From Alcaligenaceae bacterium (GTDB taxonomy: Bacteria > Pseudomonadota > Gammaproteobacteria > Burkholderiales > Burkholderiaceae_B), in contig CANCMG010000038.1 in NCBI GenBank assembly GCA_947378965.1, forward strand, positions 1 through 37,343: a stretch of DNA of 37,343 bases, written 5' to 3'. Below are positions 31,346 to 37,343 of this stretch, one piece after another (within the stretch, counting starts at the first letter, position 1; each line of letters opens with the position of its first letter). The translations under genes and the position numbers were made by a program. Below the pieces are notes generated by a model, which was not told where the DNA came from, did not search any database, and saw only the letters and a program-made list of their open reading frames with translations.

Positions 31346-33021
31346 GCTTCATTCCTTTTTGCGACTGAGACCAAGGCCTCAACTTGCGTACCCGAGAGGC
31401 CATAATCTTTTTGAGCGCTTTGGGCAGACACCACACCATCTTGCAAATCCTTTGCTAAAGCTTTGGGGTCACGCTTGAGGGGTGAAAACATACCGCCCCC
31501 GCCCGGCGTCTCGAAGGTCACAATCTGACCCTGATTGATCGTCGTCACTGATTTACCTGGGATGCGTGTGCCGTCAAGCAAGTCAACTCCCAATCGGCCG
31601 TCTACACCACCTAAAAACCCGCGTGGCGGGTACTTGATCCTTTCGTGCCGAATCATGAACGTCAGAGGCTCGGGTGATAACGATTGAAACGATAACCGCT
31701 GGCCCATACCACCGCGATACATCCCGGCACCGCCACTGTCAGTGATCAAGCTTTTTTCTGTTATCAACATCGGCGTTTGATTTTCAAACTGCTCGATGGG
31801 ATTGTTGGCGATGTTGGTCGGAAAGCTCAAACACGCGGGGCCATCACTTTGGGCGCGCGCACCATAGCCACCACTCATAAAAAACATTTTTACAAATTTT
31901 CGATTTGAACGATCTACGCCTTTAAAGTAGACGTTCCAGATCGGCGAACCGCTATCAGCGATCACTTTATCTGGGATGATTTTGGATAAGGCACCAAAAA
32001 TCACAAACGGTAAGTAGTGCCCAGATAAATGTCGACCCCACACGGGGGCTGGTCGTGTCGGATTAACCAACGATCCTTCTGGCGCCAACAAGGTCAAGGG
32101 CCTTAACCCGCCATCATTATTGGGCGAGCCAGGGTCAAAGGCGCACTTAATGGCGTACGCGCTGTAGGCAAAGGTAAAGTTGTAAACCGAGTTGATTGGC
32201 TTATCAATTTGCGGATCCGTACCCGCGAAATCAACCAAAATATCAGACCCTGTTTTTTTGATCGAACAGCAAATCGTCAGTGGCTTATCAAAGCCATCGG
32301 CAGTGACCTGATCGGTGCACTCGCCATCAGGGATCGCCTCTAACATTTTGCGCATGCTCAACTCAGAGCGCGACAGGATCGAATCCGTGACGCGCTTGAG
32401 GTCATCGATTCCCTCTTGCTGCAAAAGATTTAACAGTTTTGTTTGAGCCAAGTCATACGCTGCAAATTGCGCACGAATGTCGCCCAGGGTTTCGTTGGGC
32501 TCACGCAAGTTTTCTTGCAAAAAAGAAATCACATCAGTATTTTCTTCACCGCGTCGCACGATTTTTAGAATCGGGATACACAAGCCCTCTTCGTACGAAT
32601 CTTTTGCGAATGGCGACGGCGCACCACCGATATCGACGGTATGAAAGGTTGAGCCGACAAACGCCACGAGCTCGCGACCACGAAAAATGGGACGCACCAT
32701 GGTGATGTCATTTAAATGCCCGGTGCCAAGCCAAGGGTCGTTTGAAATTAAAACATCGCCAGATTCAAGACTGTGCTGCGGATGCTTTTGAAGCATGGCC
32801 TGCAAAGTTCTGGGCATAGTCCCTAAAAAGGACGGAATCGATCTGGATGATTGGGCGAACACTCTGCCGTCAGCATCCATCAACGAGCAAGCAAGGTCCC
32901 AATTTTCGCGTACCACGACAGAAAAAGAGGTACGCACGAAGGTTTGTGCAACTTCATCCATCAAACCGGTTAAGCGCCTCCAGACGATACCGAGTTGAAG
33001 AGCGCTGATATTTTTACTCAT
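31342..33021 (-). CDS. hyuB: Hydantoinase B subunit
   Basis: This 559-residue partner subunit is of the N-methylhydantoinase B/oxoprolinase family. Typical motifs are RENWDLACSLMDADGRVFAQ, GDVLISNDPWLGTGHLNDITM, FVGSTFHTVDIGG, NYNF-like SVYNFTFAYSAYAIKC, the DSGGAGMYRGGMG segment and a C-terminal TPGGGGMFSP. It works as a complex with HyuA, to which it is translationally coupled by a 4-bp overlap. AAGGTAG lies 7 bp before the ATG at 33021. It begins 219 bp after the preceding Bug receptor gene; that gap contains only a weak CGGCAC/GTGCCG stem (33104-33126) and no gene, so hyuBA may have its own promoter there. Confidence 0.92.
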   Translation of the reverse strand: MSKNISALQLGIVWRRLTGLMDEVAQTFVRTSFSVVVRENWDLACSLMDADGRVFAQSSRSIPSFLGTMPRTLQAMLQKHPQHSLESGDVLISNDPWLGTGHLNDITMVRPIFRGRELVAFVGSTFHTVDIGGAPSPFAKDSYEEGLCIPILKIVRRGEENTDVISFLQENLREPNETLGDIRAQFAAYDLAQTKLLNLLQQEGIDDLKRVTDSILSRSELSMRKMLEAIPDGECTDQVTADGFDKPLTICCSIKKTGSDILVDFAGTDPQIDKPINSVYNFTFAYSAYAIKCAFDPGSPNNDGGLRPLTLLAPEGSLVNPTRPAPVWGRHLSGHYLPFVIFGALSKIIPDKVIADSGSPIWNVYFKGVDRSNRKFVKMFFMSGGYGARAQSDGPACLSFPTNIANNPIEQFENQTPMLITEKSLITDSGGAGMYRGGMGQRLSFQSLSPEPLTFMIRHERIKYPPRGFLGGVDGRLGVDLLDGTRIPGKSVTTINQGQIVTFETPGGGGMFSPLKRDPKALAKDLQDGVVSAQSAQKDYGLSGTQVEALVSVAKRNEA

Positions 33022-33240
33022 TGTCTACCTTATATTTTTTTACGTTTTACAGTCGCAAATATCACGCACTTTCAAAATTAGCGATATTGAGCGCAGTCGA
33101 GTCCGGCACAGAACAGTATCGTGCCGCACAGCATATCCCGTCATATCAAACGCATCACAGCACGGCACTGCATGCGACTGTGCAAGACACGCGTTAGCGC
33201 CCCGTTAAATGGCTGGCGAATAGTAAAACTTAGAGAGGAT

Positions 33241-34212
33241 TTAATCAATTTTGGCGCCAGAGCGCCTAATCACCTCGGCCCACTTTGCGGTTTCACGTTT
33301 TGACAACTCAGAAAACTCTTCGGGCGTGCTTGGTGAAATTTCAGCGCCTAAGGATTTGTATTTTTCGATCAGCTCTGGACTTTTTAACGCTTGCAAGACC
33401 TCAGCATTTAAGCGTTTGACGATCTCTGGTGACAAATTAGCCGGGCCAATCAAACCGCCCCACGCTACCACTTCGTAGCCGGTGAGACCTTGCTCTGCCA
33501 CCGTAGCAATCGTCGGAAATGTTGGCGAGCGTTTATTGTCAGTGATGCCAATGCCACGCATGCGCCCTGATTGCACGTGTGGCCCAGCCACTGGCGAATT
33601 GCTCAGGGCCACGTGAACCGAACCGCCCATCAAATCTGTCAACATCGCTGGTGCAGATTTATAAGGCACGTGCAACAGCTCGATACCCGCTAAGCTGCGA
33701 AAGTACTCCATCCCCAGATGCGAGGTTGTGCCGTTGCCGTCTGAACCGAAAACAACTTTACCCGGATTCTTTTTGGCGTACGCTATGAGCTCTTGAACGG
33801 ACGTCACTGGCAGGTCATTATTCACAACCATTAAGTTCACCACACGCAAAGCGTTTGCGATCAAGGTCAGATCTTTTTCAACGCTATACGGCACCTTGGT
33901 CAGCAACGATATATTGGTCGCCAAAGAGACAACATTGCCGTAGGCCAGCGTGTAACCATCAGGCGCCGAGCGCACCAGATCCATGGTCGAAATCACGTAC
34001 GACGCACCGGGCTTGTTATCAATCACAATCGGCACGCCCATTTGCTTAGACATCTGCGCGCCAAGTGTGCGCATCAAGACGTCAGGTGCTCCGCCCGGGG
34101 CAGAGCCCACAATCAAGCGAATCGGTTTGTCTGGATACGCTGCAAAGGCGTTAAACGCCATACAGCCCAAGAAGCTTGCAAGACAAGCCAACCGTGTCGA
34201 AAAAAATTTCAT
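33241..34212 (-). CDS. Bug-family (TTT) solute-binding protein
   Basis: The protein has 323 residues from the ATG at 34212, chosen because AGGAGA lies 7 bp upstream and a normal signal peptide follows (STRLACLASFLGCMAFNAFA). Longer readings to 34257 lack both. Family motifs are IRLIVGSAPGGAPDVLMRTL, VPIVIDNKPGASYV, PDGYTLAYGN, VPYKSAPAMLTDLMGG and ATVAEQGLTGYEV. It is the third orphan Bug receptor in the window and is transcribed away from the class II aldolase gene. It may deliver the substrate for hyuBA, which follows on the same strand. The ligand is unknown. Confidence 0.92.
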   Translation of the reverse strand: MKFFSTRLACLASFLGCMAFNAFAAYPDKPIRLIVGSAPGGAPDVLMRTLGAQMSKQMGVPIVIDNKPGASYVISTMDLVRSAPDGYTLAYGNVVSLATNISLLTKVPYSVEKDLTLIANALRVVNLMVVNNDLPVTSVQELIAYAKKNPGKVVFGSDGNGTTSHLGMEYFRSLAGIELLHVPYKSAPAMLTDLMGGSVHVALSNSPVAGPHVQSGRMRGIGITDNKRSPTFPTIATVAEQGLTGYEVVAWGGLIGPANLSPEIVKRLNAEVLQALKSPELIEKYKSLGAEISPSTPEEFSELSKRETAKWAEVIRRSGAKID

Positions 34213-34396
34213 GAAAGTCTCCTGGAGAGGAACATAGGGGCACCCTAGAATGTACAACCAAAGCTAGAGTAGAATTTTCATTGAATCGTTCATTCCGATA
34301 AGAAGTACTGTGTCTGCTAGGCAGGGTTGCCAGCGACAGGCCAGGAGTAGTTTCTTACCGCCTTCAAAACACTCACCCGCAAAAACGGAGTCATCC
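34213..34396. promoter_or_regulatory. Divergent region between Bug receptor and aldolase genes
   Basis: These 184 bp contain the ribosome binding sites of both genes (AGGAGA for the receptor, GGAG at 34387-34390 for the aldolase). The part 34265-34305 is AT-richer and likely holds promoters, but I find no convincing -35/-10 pair. Confidence 0.3.
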
Positions 34397-35236
34397 ATGG
34401 CGCAAACGCCAGAAAAAGACCAGAAATTAGACCTCGGCGACCGCGAGTCAATTTATCAACCCACACAGAAAGGGCTGATTTTTCCAGAAAGACCCATCGG
34501 CATGTCGATCGCACAAGAGCGTCACCACCGCAAAGAGCGGCTGGTTGCTGCGTGTCGGGCTTTTGCGTTGCAAGGTTTTGACTATGGTTTTGCAGGGCAC
34601 TTAACCGTTCGCGATCCGCAGCATCCTCACTTGTACTGGACTAACCCGATGGCGGTGCATTTTTCGCAGGTCAAAATCTCAAACCTGATTTTGGCGGATC
34701 ATCAAGGCACCGTGGTTGAGGGCGACTATGCGATCAATCAGGCGGGCTTTGTGTTGCATGGTGCAGTGCACGAAATGCACCCCGATATCATCGCGATGTG
34801 CCACGCCCATACGGTCTACGGTACGGCCTTTGCCTCGCTCGGTAAAAAGCTCGATCCAATCAGTCAAGATGCCGCAGCCTTCTATGAAGATCACGTAGTG
34901 ATTGGCGCTGAGGCCGGTCAAGTCGCCGTAGAGACCAAAGCGGGCCTGGGCGTTGCCGAGTCCTTCAAAGGGGTCAAAGCGGCTATCCACCGTAATCACG
35001 GGCTTCTGACAGCCAGTCGCCACAGCATTGAGGCGGCTGCCTTTTGGTTTATTGCGCTTGAGCGCTGCTGTCAACAACAACTGCTGATTGAAGCGACGGG
35101 CCTCAAGCCCACGCTGGTGCCGCACGACAAGGCACTGTACAGTCGCGAGCACGTTGGCAGTGAGTATATTGGCTGGCTACATTTTCAAACCATCTGGACC
35201 CAGTTGTTGCAGACGCAACCGGACATGTTTGATTAA
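34397..35236 (+). CDS. Class II aldolase/adducin-family protein
   Basis: This 279-residue protein is of the class II aldolase/adducin head family, zinc-dependent lyases related to fuculose-phosphate aldolase. The metal-binding His pair is in MCHAHTVYGTAFAS and the third His in AIHRNHGLLTAS. Other family landmarks are RLVAACRAFALQGFDYGFAGH and INQAGFVLHGAVH. Members in this genomic setting often act on small hydroxy or oxo acids rather than sugar phosphates. I use the ATG at 34397 with GGAG 6 bp upstream; the open frame extends to a GTG at 34310 but codes for an atypical leader. The last ten codons form the first unit of a 43-bp tandem repeat that continues past the stop. Confidence 0.9.
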   Translation: MAQTPEKDQKLDLGDRESIYQPTQKGLIFPERPIGMSIAQERHHRKERLVAACRAFALQGFDYGFAGHLTVRDPQHPHLYWTNPMAVHFSQVKISNLILADHQGTVVEGDYAINQAGFVLHGAVHEMHPDIIAMCHAHTVYGTAFASLGKKLDPISQDAAAFYEDHVVIGAEAGQVAVETKAGLGVAESFKGVKAAIHRNHGLLTASRHSIEAAAFWFIALERCCQQQLLIEATGLKPTLVPHDKALYSREHVGSEYIGWLHFQTIWTQLLQTQPDMFD

Positions 35237-35410
35237 CTAGAACCCGTTGCTGCAGACGCAACCGGACACGTTTGGCTAACTAGAACCCGCTGCTGTAGAC
35301 GCAACCGGACACATTTGACTAACTAGAACCAGTTGCTGCAGACGCAACCGGACACGTTTGACTAACTAGAACCAGTTGCTGCAGCCCAAACCCGAGATGT
35401 TTGACTAACC
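35203..35410. repeat. 43-bp tandem repeat, about 4.8 copies
   Basis: Units begin at 35203, 35246, 35289, 35332 and 35375, an exact 43-bp period. The first unit is the aldolase 3' end including its stop; the next three repeat it with a few substitutions; the last is more diverged and stops at the oxyR end. Shared core strings include GACGCAACCGGACA and TAACTAGAACC. The array fills the whole gap between two convergent genes and the oxyR stop codon (35405-35407) lies in its last unit. Confidence 0.93.
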
Positions 35411-36307
35411 GCCTCGCGACTCTTTTAATACTCTTACAAGCGCATTAAATTCTTCTATCCTGGCGGTTGACGGCCTGGCAATTAAGGCAATCTTTCGTTT
35501 AGGCGCCGGCGCCGTCAACGGCCTTGCGATCAAGTTGGTTTGTATCAGCAGGCCAGACTTGACTGCCATCTCGGGCAGCAGCGCAATCCCCAAACCAGAC
35601 TCAACCATTTGCACCAGCGTGAGCAGACTGGTGGCTTCGATGCCATCGGTACTGGCCAAGTCGCTTTTTGTGCAGACGGTTAACGTGTGCTCGCGCAGGC
35701 AATTGCCCTCTTCTAGTAACAACACACGATCCGCTAACTGATTGGTTAACTGGATTTCTTTATTTTTAAGTACTGGATCGTGCTGATTGCCAATCAACCA
35801 TAACTCATCATCAAACAGCTCTTTGATCAAAAAACCTTCAGTCTCGTAGGGCAAGGCGATTAAGGCGAAGTCTAATTGGTGCCGGTTGAGCTTATCGATC
35901 AAGTTGGCCGACAAATCCTCACGTAGAACAATTTTCAGATGTGGAAAATCGTCTCTCATTTTGGCTAACAACGCTGGCAATAAAAAAGGGGCAATGGTAG
36001 GGATCACGCCCAGCTTAATCACGCCCATCATCGAACCAGCAGCCCCTTGAACAAAATCGACCAAATCGTCTGCCTGTGCGATTAAACGCTGCGCACGCTC
36101 GACCACGCCGCGGCCGGTGGGCGTGAGTGACACCGAGTGCTTATCGCGCTCGACTAACTGTGTGCCTAGAGTGTCTTCTAGCTCTTTGAGCCCAGCGCTT
36201 AACGTCGACTGCCCGACGAAACACTGTTCGGCAGCCTTCGTAAAGCTCAAGGTTTCACTGAGCGCGATTAAATAACGTAACTGTTTAAGGGTCGGAATTG
36301 CGGCCAT
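35405..36307 (-). CDS. oxyR: Hydrogen-peroxide-responsive LysR-type regulator OxyR
   Basis: This 300-residue LysR regulator has an N-terminal winged helix-turn-helix (LRYLIALSETLSFTKAAEQC, then VGQSTLSAGLKELE) and a substrate-binding-like domain. The two redox cysteines of OxyR are present with the canonical spacing: Cys203 in EEGNCLREH and Cys212 in TVCTK, corresponding to C199 and C208 of the E. coli protein. GLGIALLPEMAV follows as expected. Peroxide oxidises the pair to a disulfide and switches on ahpC, katG and similar genes. It is transcribed divergently from ahpC. Its ribosome binding site (GAGAG, 7 bp before the ATG) is part of the terminal unit of the 10-bp repeat array, and its stop lies in the 43-bp array. 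Confidence 0.95.
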   Translation of the reverse strand: MAAIPTLKQLRYLIALSETLSFTKAAEQCFVGQSTLSAGLKELEDTLGTQLVERDKHSVSLTPTGRGVVERAQRLIAQADDLVDFVQGAAGSMMGVIKLGVIPTIAPFLLPALLAKMRDDFPHLKIVLREDLSANLIDKLNRHQLDFALIALPYETEGFLIKELFDDELWLIGNQHDPVLKNKEIQLTNQLADRVLLLEEGNCLREHTLTVCTKSDLASTDGIEATSLLTLVQMVESGLGIALLPEMAVKSGLLIQTNLIARPLTAPAPKRKIALIARPSTARIEEFNALVRVLKESRGG

Positions 36308-36310
36308 ATA

Positions 36311-36460
36311 TTGCTCTCTCGGTTGCTCTCTGCTGTTCTCTTCTGTTCTCTGCTGTTCTCTTCTGTTCTCTGCTGCTCTCTGCTGCTCTCTGCTGTTTTC
36401 TGCTGTTTTCTGCTGCTCTCTTCTGTTCTCTGCTGTGCTCAGCTGCTCTGAGCTGCTCTC
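36311..36460. repeat. 10-bp tandem repeat between oxyR and ahpC, about 15 units
   Basis: Cutting from 36311 in steps of ten gives TTGCTCTCTC, GGTTGCTCTC, TGCTGTTCTC, TTCTGTTCTC, TGCTGTTCTC, TTCTGTTCTC, TGCTGCTCTC twice, TGCTGTTTTC twice, TGCTGCTCTC, TTCTGTTCTC, TGCTGTGCTC, AGCTGCTCTG and AGCTGCTCTC. Consensus is TGCTGTTCTC. The array starts 3 bp upstream of the oxyR ATG and supplies its ribosome binding site and leader. The plus strand is strongly pyrimidine-rich in its central part. Confidence 0.93.
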
Positions 36461-36465
36461 AGTCG

Positions 36466-36577
36466 CCCCTCGTTATCGATTAAATAGATCATTATCATTA
36501 TTTTAATTCATTTGATTGATTACTCCAACAGGCTCAAACTTCGTCTGTCGTTCAATTTTTCACCCAAAGGGCCTTAT
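36466..36577 (+). promoter_or_regulatory. Probable ahpC promoter and OxyR-binding region
   Basis: After the repeat array comes an AT-rich block (about 36473-36520) containing AAATAGATCATTATCATTAT, which loosely resembles the ATAG/CTAT spacing of OxyR sites. OxyR usually binds between itself and a divergent target gene. No clean -35/-10 pair could be fixed, and the exact operator is not resolved. AAAGGG at 36566-36571 is the ahpC ribosome binding site. Confidence 0.45.
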
Positions 36578-37141
36578 ATGTCGATCATCAACACCGCAGT
36601 TCAACCGTTCAAAACCCAAGCCTTCCACAATGGCAAGTTCATCACTGTTTCGGACGAAAGCCTGAAAGGCAAGTGGTCAGTCTTGATTTTTATGCCCGCA
36701 GCCTTTACCTTCAATTGCCCCACCGAGATTGAAGATGCTGCCGACAACTATGCCGAATTTCAAAAAATGGGCGCCGAAGTCTACATCGTGACCACCGACA
36801 CACACTTCTCGCACAAAGTGTGGCACGAGACTTCACCAGCAGTTGGAAAAGCTAAGTTTCCGTTAGTTGGCGACCCAACCCACACGCTGACACGCGGCTT
36901 TGGCGTTCATATCGAAGAGGAAGGCCTGGCCTTGCGCGGCACCTTCATCATTAATCCTGAGGGCGTCATCAAGACTGCTGAAGTGCATTCGAACGAAATC
37001 GCTCGCGATATCTCTGAAACCTTGCGCAAACTCAAAGCTGCTCAGTACACCGCCGCTCACCCGGGCGAAGTGTGCCCAGCCAAATGGAAAGAAGGCGCAG
37101 CAACCTTGACTCCATCTTTAGACTTGGTCGGCAAGATCTAA
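36578..37141 (+). CDS. ahpC: Alkyl hydroperoxide reductase peroxiredoxin AhpC
   Basis: This typical 2-Cys peroxiredoxin has exactly 187 residues, the usual AhpC length. The peroxidatic Cys47 is in the intact PxxxTxxC motif (PAAFTFNCPTE) and the resolving Cys166 is in GEVCPAKW. GTFIINPEGVIK and the C-terminal end also match AhpC. It reduces hydrogen peroxide, organic peroxides and peroxynitrite, and is recycled by AhpF, whose gene follows. The ATG at 36578 has AAAGGG upstream; the frame is open further upstream to 36512 but without a family-like sequence. It is divergent from oxyR and thus likely OxyR-controlled. Confidence 0.97.
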   Translation: MSIINTAVQPFKTQAFHNGKFITVSDESLKGKWSVLIFMPAAFTFNCPTEIEDAADNYAEFQKMGAEVYIVTTDTHFSHKVWHETSPAVGKAKFPLVGDPTHTLTRGFGVHIEEEGLALRGTFIINPEGVIKTAEVHSNEIARDISETLRKLKAAQYTAAHPGEVCPAKWKEGAATLTPSLDLVGKI

Positions 37142-37183
37142 GTTAGTCATTGCCTGTCGATCTAATCGGCAAGACCTAACTAA
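37128..37183 (+). repeat. Imperfect duplication of the ahpC 3' end
   Basis: TCGGCAAGATCTAAGTTAG at 37128-37146, which contains the ahpC stop, recurs as TCGGCAAGACCTAACTAA at 37166-37183, an offset of 38 bp. The string GATCTAA also occurs between them at 37159-37165. The arrangement resembles the gene-end duplication seen at 35203-35410. Confidence 0.55.
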
Positions 37184-37203
37184 AGACAAAGCAGCAACCA
37201 AGC

Positions 37204-37223
37204 AGACTCTCTTCGGAGAGTCT
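37204..37223 (+). terminator. UUCG-capped hairpin between ahpC and ahpF
   Basis: AGACTCTC (37204-37211) and GAGAGTCT (37216-37223) form a perfect 8-bp stem closed by the very stable TTCG tetraloop. The sequence after it (ATTGGAG) is not a T-run, so it is more likely an mRNA processing or stability element, or a partial terminator that lowers ahpF expression relative to ahpC. Confidence 0.65.
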
Positions 37224-37278
37224 ATTGGAGAGGACAAGACCCTGCCCAATAGGCTCACCAAATATTAAGGAACTCACC

Positions 37279-37343
37279 ATGCTAGATAACAACCTCAAAG
37301 CGCAACTGAAAGTTTATTTCGAAAAGATTGTGAGCCCAATCGT
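37279..37343 (+). CDS. ahpF: Alkyl hydroperoxide reductase subunit F, start only
   Basis: The first 21 codons read MLDNNLKAQLKVYFEKIVSP and onward, matching the AhpF N-terminus (MLD.N.K.QL..Y.EK...P). AhpF is the NADH-dependent flavoprotein that reduces AhpC. AAGG lies 8 bp before the ATG at 37279. It is 137 bp downstream of ahpC on the same strand, past the UUCG hairpin. The gene runs off the window, so its integrity is not known. Confidence 0.9.
   Translation, partial: MLDNNLKAQLKVYFEKIVSPI

Noticed and set aside
35203-35410. CRISPR-like array
   Set aside because: The 43-bp units are contiguous with no unique spacers, and no cas genes are near; it is a direct tandem repeat.
36298-36483. 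Cys/Leu/Ser-rich 61-residue ORF on the plus strand
   Set aside because: It is a translation of the 10-bp repeat array and has no ribosome binding site or recognisable domain.

Overview
The window looks like a chromosomal segment of a betaproteobacterium of the order Burkholderiales, probably near the Alcaligenaceae. The reasons are three Bug-type (tripartite tricarboxylate) solute-binding receptors with no membrane partners nearby, an oxyR/ahpC/ahpF block, hydantoinase A/B genes beside a Bug receptor, and GC content that reads close to 50 percent by eye. The assignment is inferred from gene content only.

Layout. (1) 1-1374: the tail of an IS110-family, IS1111-group insertion sequence whose right end stops directly in front of a carboxymuconolactone-decarboxylase-family gene. 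(2) 1473-4661: a mandelate-racemase-like enzyme with a NIPSNAP protein (minus strand), a 7-bp degenerate repeat array, an FKBP-type prolyl isomerase, and a Bug receptor whose TTG start lies just after a terminator-like hairpin. (3) 4887-12174: seven minus-strand genes in tight order, read from 12174 downwards: periplasmic binding protein, orphan ParA ATPase, DUF697 membrane protein with a Lys-rich hexapeptide repeat, SyrD/PvdE-type ABC exporter, SPFH/prohibitin-like protein with an Ala/Pro/Gly tail, small two-helix membrane protein, and lipoprotein. (4) 12395-22935, on the opposite strand: an exported protein of unknown function, a 2524-residue polyketide synthase (acyl/AMP ligase-ACP-KS-AT-DH-KR-ACP), a thioesterase overlapping it by 4 bp, and an amidohydrolase. 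(5) 23087-34212, minus strand: YchJ-like protein, UPF0126/TRIC-like channel, and a catabolic cluster with two aminotransferases, a Bug receptor, a ThDP enzyme, hydantoinase A and B and a second Bug receptor. (6) 34397-37343: class II aldolase, OxyR, AhpC and the start of AhpF.

How it may work together. Regions 3 and 4 are the best candidate for an undescribed system. The PKS has one extension module with malonyl-type AT, DH and KR, so it would activate a carboxylic acid, extend it once and leave a 2-enoyl or 3-hydroxy acyl chain for release by the separate thioesterase. The seven divergent genes encode an exporter of the siderophore/lipopeptide class plus envelope-organising and positioning proteins. 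A product made on one side and exported or displayed by the other is plausible but unproven; the two halves could also be independent.

A second theme is short tandem repeats of unrelated sequence: 7 bp (2974-3078 and 6181-6208), 30 bp (6601-6690), 18 bp (10390-10533), 43 bp (35203-35410) and 10 bp (36311-36460). The 43-bp array has copied the 3' end and stop codon of the aldolase gene. The 10-bp array fills the DNA immediately upstream of oxyR, where copy-number change could alter expression of the peroxide response.
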